NCBI GenBank assembly: GCA_030248135.1
Contig: JASANC010001390.1
Coordinates: 60,460 to 124,459, forward strand
Length of the DNA: 64,000 nt
Direction of reading: 5' to 3'
Source: Theristus sp. LFF4_11
Lineage: Eukaryota; Nematoda; Chromadorea; Monhysterida; Xyalidae
Below the pieces are notes generated by a model. It saw only the letters and a program-made list of their open reading frames with translations. It was not told the DNA's origin and ran no database searches. Below, one piece after another: positions 59,001 through 64,000 of the stretch (position 1 is the stretch's first letter; every line of letters starts with the position of its first letter). The translations under genes and the position numbers were made by a program.

Positions 59001-59630
59001 ACAGTTTTTGAAAATTTTCGTCCACTCGAATATTTTGGGACATTCTTGAGATAATAGGAAACCATTGCGGGGTTTCTTTAGATTTCATTTTTTTGAACGA
59101 ACAATGACACTCAAGAACAAAGGCACTTCAACGGACTGTCTTTTTAAGAGAACTGTAACCGTGATGGACATACATGAAGTCACCTTAGGCAACAAAAAAA
59201 CAATAAATGGGTGGTGAATACGTGGATCAACAAAAATGAATTCTTTTGTTAAATTGCGGCTTAAAGAAAGCTACCAATATACTTGATCGATACTCGGTAT
59301 ATTCTTTTTAAGATATCATTAGAATACCACATTTTCGGATTTCGGAGCTCTTTTGACCTTGAATAATGCCGGGAATGATTCGAATTTGAAAACAAACCAC
59401 ATTCATGTTTCATGAATTGCGACGGATATTGCGAAAATAAAACACTTACAATGTTCCGCAGGTCTTTCTGGCGTTTTCCTTGATATTCGTTTGTTATTTT
59501 TAAAACTTTCGTTGAATTTCGATGTCAGTGGTTGTGCTGGTAACGCACACAGCGACTTGTAGTAAGAGTACAGATAATCATAATCAGTTGATTGTGAAAC
59601 AGTGGCACATGGGCTGTTTGGTGGGACCAT
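47034..59630 (-). CDS. ajm-1: Apical junction molecule AJM-1-like protein, about 1690 aa
   Basis: AJM-1 is a scaffold of epithelial apical junctions. Exons in reading order: 59630-59450 (putative first, MVPPNSPCATVSQSTDYDYL), 55912-54066, 53783-53557, 52882-52571, 52206-51957, 51609-51527, 51453-51303, 50938-50888, 50589-50272, 50180-49829, 49390-49146, 48585-48518, 48411-48282, 47900-47034. All joins are GT-AG and in phase. The large second exon is Ser/Thr-rich and disordered, with four FGSSEHLQQLL-type motifs. Then come charged segments (DEFERFKEAS-like, WNFEGFFDKYKGEIEVLRKS). Near the C-terminus is a MYND-type zinc finger (CTYC, CKHCYSYYCTRQC, H, C with MYND spacing), followed by an alpha/beta-looking domain (SVNFRLPSLEVAEAYIDGGW, YPGNYLYYYAVPDLV) and a disordered tail. 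The family call rests on overall layout and is my recollection, not a search. Exon 1 is supported by matching phase only. Confidence 0.7.
52987..53145. mobile_element. MITE family M2, copy 3 (ajm-1 intron)
   Basis: CAGTCGAACTTAAAATTATG at the left, ATAATTTAGAGTTCAACCG at the right, with GGTGACCACGTGACGCATAC facing GAAAGCATGCACGTGATCAG. Same order as the 28242 and 36279 copies. Confidence 0.75.
53892..54033. mobile_element. MITE family M3 (TTAA ends), copy 2 (ajm-1 intron)
   Basis: TTAAGGCCCGTTTATACCTA at the left and GGTATAAACGGGCCTTTAA at the right are inverted repeats. The interior has ACGTACGTCGACGTACGTCA and GTGACGTGCCGTGCCG. TTAA at both borders is the target preferred by piggyBac-type elements, but no such transposase is seen here. 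Confidence 0.7.
54505..55060 (-). repeat. Four-fold FGSSEHLQQLLDG protein motif in ajm-1
   Basis: Within the large exon, motif copies near 55040, 54880, 54705 and 54545 read NWFGSSEHLQQLLDG, DYFGSSEHLALLLDG, EYFGSSEHLQQLLLG and ILFASSEHLQKMI. They lie about 55 residues apart in Pro/Thr-rich linkers, and KTPEP follows the first two. Short amphipathic helices between disordered linkers suggest repeated binding sites for one partner. Confidence 0.85.
56154..58291. other. Part of ajm-1 intron 1 (in the exon-1 model)
   Basis: No further supported exon was seen. A short frame starting at ATG 56153 (minus) has a GTTAAC donor in phase 0 and does not fit the 55912 acceptor. If the exon at 59450-59630 is wrong, the true start of ajm-1 is unresolved and could lie here. 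Confidence 0.4.
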
Positions 59631-60402
59631 GTTTCACGGTAATATAAATTTTAATAGTACAGCGTTAGCAATGACGGAACTTTAGGTCATATGAAACAGG
59701 TCGATAGAAGCTGTGACACCAATGTGTACATGAGAAGCAAGAAGCAAATGACTTGGCTTGTTTAAACTTGGTGCGCGACCAGACGAACTCCATAATCCAC
59801 ACAAGAATGTGCGCGAGAATAATGGGCAAACGAATGAATGACTGTAACCTACAGTGAGTAAACAATAGCAGAGACACCCGGACCATTGAAAGTGAAGTAC
59901 AATGTATGATGTACATGTACACAATCAAAATGAAAACAGAAGCGCAAATTTAATAAAAGCACGCCATTCCTCTTTGAAATGATGAGTGAGACGGTATGAT
60001 GAAACAAACAAACACTTTTCATATCGTCTACTGGAGATCGGTTCGATTGAAACACAGAATTTCTCAATTTTTCCAGGTTCTCTTTGATTTTGGAATTTCA
60101 CAATTATGATCGGGCAGTCAATACATCTATTCAAAAATGAACTTGGAATCAAAATAACACCCTTCCTTTTGTATCTAAAAATTTGGTGTGCACTTTTTAT
60201 CATAAAAAAGTTCTCGTGAGCATGAAAATTTCTGCAATCAACAGATAACCAAACAGTTGTCTAACCATTCACTGGCGGCGTTTCGCCAGTCGGCGGCGTC
60301 CTGGTCAGCATTTCATCATCAGTGTCCTTCTGATTGCCGTTGACTGTCTCGTGTTTCGTCTCGTCCATCTCAGTCGTCTGTTCCTCATTGACGTTCGGTT
60401 TT
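58292..60402. repeat. Left arm of near-perfect palindrome
   Basis: Every position x here pairs with 122292 minus x in 61890-64000. Reverse complements and translations agree throughout wherever I compared them, with no indel. The inner border is exact: pairing holds to 60402/61890 and fails at 60403/61889. The arm contains the proposed ajm-1 exon 1 (59450-59630) and a truncated copy of the small gene (60261-60402). The outer end is at or left of 58292, the position paired with the window end. Confidence 0.95.
60261..60402 (-). pseudogene. Truncated duplicate of the small two-exon gene
   Basis: The last 46 codons (from KPNVNEEQTTEMDETKH to TPPVNG and stop) match the right-arm gene exactly, but the palindrome border cuts the exon and the sequence upstream is unrelated. 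The open frame running in from MACHFFCGRTT is a chance extension into spacer DNA. No proper start or splice acceptor is evident. Confidence 0.75.
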
Positions 60403-60990
60403 TCCCCGAAAATGTTGCCACTGGTGAGGTTGCAGCAGCGTACATCACAGGTTGTGCGACCACAAAAAAAATGACATGCCATAATGGTTGTTTGTTGTTG
60501 TCAGATTTCAAAATATGCCGAAAAACACACGACCCAATGTTTCGGTTGTGCCCCTTTTTTCTCTGCATTTTCTCGCAATAATAAAATGTAACGGCACATG
60601 CAGCTACAAAACACACACGCATGTGGTGTTTATGCGTGCTGAATTTGCCTGTCCGTCCACCTACCTTTGCACATATCACCTTTATTGTCTGTTTCTACCT
60701 ATTTTTCCGGCGTCTATGTGTGCAGTGCCTATTATTTTCCTGAAAAAAGGTAGCCATGAGAAATAATATGCGAAATCCACCGTGAGCAACGAAGCGCGTT
60801 TCCTGCGTGCTCTAAAGACTGCAAATTGGCTCTTTTCAAGCTTGGTGGGAAAAAATCCTCCAACAATTAGCTTGTGTTTGTGCCCGGATAAGCTTTTGCG
60901 CATTGATGAGAAAGGAATTCCAGAATAAGAGTTTTATTTTTCTCACATTATAAAAAAGTTGCAGTTCATATTTAGAATCCATTTGTTACA

Positions 60991-61014
60991 GAGAGCCTAA
61001 TCGGTCTATCAAAA
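60991..61014 (+). promoter_or_regulatory. 3' splice site just upstream of an ATG (possible trans-splice acceptor)
   Basis: TTTGTTACAG ends at 60991 and is followed by 23 nt to ATG 61015. A 3' splice site so close to the start codon fits spliced-leader addition as in nematodes, or a short non-coding first exon spliced in cis. Confidence 0.35.
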
Positions 61015-62031
61015 ATGGACATTGATCTAGAGCGTGCGATGAAGCGATTCACGCGATACGGGCAGGTGAGCAGACACTTTGGAATTGGATTTTAATCTTT
61101 GACCCATTTTGAATTCTGTCTGACTGCATGGGTTGAATTTGGTTTTTTTATCTCGGGCCGATTTTGAATTCTGTCTGAATGCATGGGTGTTCGATGAAAT
61201 TCTTGTTGCTTCTTTGGCTTTTTCAAAATTCGTTTATCATCAATGGTAACCAAAATAGAGATACCTGAGAGTCATATAAAATTCAAATTCGTAAGTCATT
61301 CAAAAATTCTTAAAAAAACCCGACCGGCATGCACTGTGCCCAATATATATCCACTCCAGAAAAGCTGCGCAACAATAATCAAAATTTGTTGCAAGTGATG
61401 CTGTATTTTTTTCTGGTGACTGCGTTCAACAAACTCCAAAGACTAACATTTCAAAAGAAAACTGGCGTTAAAACGCCATGTAACTCGTTAGGCATTCAAA
61501 CCTTGTTCTTGACGTCGGGATTGTCTTTTTTTAGAAAGCGGAGAAGGATTGGTTTGGTATTGTACTGCAAAAACTGTCGTCAATAAACAGAATTTGTTTT
61601 TCAAAATGGATACATAAAGTCACTGTGAAATAGACCCGTGAGATCCCATCATAGGGTACAGACACCTTGGTTCAGAGCCCGTCAGCTGGTACTGAGCCCC
61701 TAATCTATGTGATTACTGGTTAGCCCGAGAATGTTCTTGCGGCCTTTTCGGCATCGGTTTTCGAGCTTGGCAGCGTTCGCACGGGTCTGCTGTGAACAAA
61801 AAATTTGGTAGTTCACCAAAAAATCGAACTCTGTAACGATTCACACAGTTGTACCGTGACGCACCGTCATCCGGCATGGAAGAGTTTGCAAAACCGAACG
61901 TCAATGAGGAACAGACGACTGAGATGGACGAGACGAAACACGAGACAGTCAACGGCAATCAGAAGGACACTGATGATGAAATGCTGACCAGGACGCCGCC
62001 GACTGGCGAAACGCCGCCAGTGAATGGTTAG
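61015..62031 (+). CDS. Small two-exon gene, 77 aa, unknown family
   Basis: Exon 1 61015-61065 (MDIDLERAMKRFTRYGQ, donor CAG|GTGAGC) and exon 2 61849-62031 (acceptor TTCACACAG, LYRDAPSSGMEEFAKPNVNE...) join in phase 0 and end at TAG. The product is acidic and hydrophilic, with a basic helical start and a disordered Thr/Pro/Asp/Glu tail, no signal peptide and no membrane segment. A middle exon could be missed in the 783-bp intron. In the right arm it lies 630 bp upstream of the ajm-1 exon 1 copy on the same strand. I do not recognise the family. Confidence 0.5.
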
Positions 62032-64000
62032 ACAACTGTTTGGTTATCTGTTGATTGCAGAAATTTTCATGCTCACGAGAACTTTTTTATGATAAAAAGT
62101 GCACACCAAATTTTTAGATACAAAAGGAAGGGTGTTATTTTGATTCCAAGTTCATTTTTGAATAGATGTATTGACTGCCCGATCATAATTGTGAAATTCC
62201 AAAATCAAAGAGAACCTGGAAAAATTGAGAAATTCTGTGTTTCAATCGAACCGATCTCCAGTAGACGATATGAAAAGTGTTTGTTTGTTTCATCATACCG
62301 TCTCACTCATCATTTCAAAGAGGAATGGCGTGCTTTTATTAAATTTGCGCTTCTGTTTTCATTTTGATTGTGTACATGTACATCATACATTGTACTTCAC
62401 TTTCAATGGTCCGGGTGTCTCTGCTATTGTTTACTCACTGTAGGTTACAGTCATTCATTCGTTTGCCCATTATTCTCGCGCACATTCTTGTGTGGATTAT
62501 GGAGTTCGTCTGGTCGCGCACCAAGTTTAAACAAGCCAAGTCATTTGCTTCTTGCTTCTCATGTACACATTGGTGTCACAGCTTCTATCGACCTGTTTCA
62601 TATGACCTAAAGTTCCGTCATTGCTAACGCTGTACTATTAAAATTTATATTACCGTGAAACATGGTCCCACCAAACAGCCCATGTGCCACTGTTTCACAA
62701 TCAACTGATTATGATTATCTGTACTCTTACTACAAGTCGCTGTGTGCGTTACCAGCACAACCACTGACATCGAAATTCAACGAAAGTTTTAAAAATAACA
62801 AACGAATATCAAGGAAAACGCCAGAAAGACCTGCGGAACATTGTAAGTGTTTTATTTTTGCAATATCCGTCGCAATTCATGAAACATGAATGTGGTTTGT
62901 TTTCAAATTCGAATCATTCCCGGCATTATTCAAGGTCAAAAGAGCTCCGAAATCCGAAAATGTGGTATTCTAATGATATCTTAAAAAGAATATACCGAGT
63001 ATCGATCAAGTATATTGGTAGCTTTCTTTAAGCCGCAATTTAACAAAAGAATTCATTTTTGTTGATCCACGTATTCACCACCCATTTATTGTTTTTTTGT
63101 TGCCTAAGGTGACTTCATGTATGTCCATCACGGTTACAGTTCTCTTAAAAAGACAGTCCGTTGAAGTGCCTTTGTTCTTGAGTGTCATTGTTCGTTCAAA
63201 AAAATGAAATCTAAAGAAACCCCGCAATGGTTTCCTATTATCTCAAGAATGTCCCAAAATATTCGAGTGGACGAAAATTTTCAAAAACTGTCATGTTTTT
63301 GTATTTGGAAATCGTTTTTATCTTCCATCTGTTTCATTATGAAGTTGAGCTTTAGCTTACAAAATAACAACGTTGTTTGATCGAGCTCATAGTTTTTGAA
63401 AAAAAACACAAAAAAACAGATTGTACAACCACAAAAACGAAATGATGCGAGCGCAAAAAAAACCGGTGAGCAAAGACACCGACACAAAAAAAGTTTCTCT
63501 CAGCCGTCGCTACAGCAAACACGTTCTCAACAACTGCGTAGGATGATTTTTCTTTCAAATATATTCATTGAATTTATTCGAATGAACGATTTGACTATTC
63601 ATTTCAGGTGTACACACTAGACAGAGACGTACAAGAACGCAAAAGCCATTGGTTGGTATTCACAGTGCTGTTGTAAATTGAGCTGCTTGCTTTCCTTCGG
63701 TTGTGTGGTTTTTAGGACACTGAGTTGGCTCAGTAACAGTTTCGCAAAATTAAGAAAAAACTTTCGTTCACCGAATTTTTAACCGGCTGCCAAAACTTGT
63801 ACTTCGACGATTTGCAGCTTTCTGTGTCATGTTCTTCTTTTTAACTTCCTTCAAAGCTCTAGTTAGGAGACGAAATTGCTGAACTTTGATTGACATCCTG
63901 ATATACCACTAGTCGAGCTTGCCTGATACCACTGTGTTCAACAGAAGATCAACCATACCGATCCACTGGACCGGTTATACCGAGTCGGTGTGTTTGTTGT
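61890..64000. repeat. Right arm of near-perfect palindrome
   Basis: Reverse complement of 58292-60402, separated by a 1487-bp spacer (60403-61889). The arm is still identical at base 64000, so it probably continues beyond the window. It carries the last part of the small gene's exon 2 and a second copy of the proposed ajm-1 exon 1. Confidence 0.95.
62662..62842 (+). CDS. Duplicate copy of the proposed ajm-1 first exon (partial gene)
   Basis: ATG 62662 opens 60 codons (MVPPNSPCATVSQSTDYDYL...KTPERPAEH) up to a consensus donor T|GTAAGT at 62843 in phase 1. It is identical to 59450-59630 on the minus strand. A possible continuation inside the window is the TTTCAG at about 63607, which would add ~24 codons to a stop. 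Whether the rest of ajm-1 follows beyond 64000 is unknown. Confidence 0.5.

Noticed and set aside
60261..60482. 73-aa ORF starting MACHFFCGRTT
   Set aside because: Its first third is spacer DNA joined to the truncated gene by the palindrome border.
63420..63537. Basic exon-like frame (IVQPQKRNDAS...) and its mirror at 58755-58872
   Set aside because: Preceded by AAACAG but phase 1 from the exon at 62842 runs into a stop; kept out of the model.
1..64000. CRISPR array, rRNA or confident tRNA gene
   Set aside because: Tandem repeats seen are satellites without spacer logic, and no rRNA-like or cloverleaf-forming sequence with proper boxes was found by eye.

Overview
The window is eukaryotic DNA. 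Short GC-rich coding exons are separated by long AT-richer introns with GT-AG borders, and many 3' splice sites read TTTCAG or close to it. There is no bacterial-style gene packing. An ajm-1-like apical-junction gene, a hedgehog-related Hint protein and these splice sites point most strongly to a nematode or a close ecdysozoan relative. That is an inference; no rRNA or mitochondrial marker is present. || Layout. 1-4.5 kb holds repeats: a possible LTR end, a G/C-tract foldback element inside a dispersed repeat, and a small inverted-repeat element. 4.9-23.1 kb is a candidate two-exon gene of unknown family; its ~17 kb intron carries palindromic-motif arrays, a 5.75 kb giant inverted-repeat element (13.7-19.5 kb) built from ~355-bp and ~148-bp satellites, and a nested 1-kb terminal-inverted-repeat element with a broken retroviral-type protease fragment. 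24.8-34.8 kb is a complete cyclase-associated protein (CAP) gene on the + strand: 11 exons, 502 aa, plus a 474-codon alternative first exon predicting a 930 aa long form. 34.8-39 kb is mostly repeats, with a DUF4817-type transposase remnant. 39.0-43.2 kb is an 8-exon secreted protein combining a C-type-lectin-like domain, an EGF domain and a hedgehog-type Hint autoprocessing domain, an unusual architecture. 44.6-44.8 kb is an extreme poly-G tract. 47.0-59.6 kb on the - strand is an ajm-1-like gene: 13 exons join in phase, and a first exon at 59.45-59.63 kb also fits in phase. 58.3-64.0 kb is a near-perfect palindrome (arms at least 2.1 kb, spacer ~1.5 kb) that duplicates ajm-1 exon 1 and truncates one copy of a small two-exon gene. 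|| Small inverted-repeat elements (at least four families, several with multiple copies here) sit mainly in introns and intergenic DNA. The recognised genes act in cell structure and at the cell surface: CAP recycles actin monomers at the cortex, AJM-1 works at epithelial junctions, and the lectin-EGF-Hint protein is expected to be secreted and self-cleaved. Nothing in the sequence shows that they are co-regulated. Exon borders were read by eye from phase and splice consensus, so individual borders may be off, especially exon 2 of the lectin-Hint gene.
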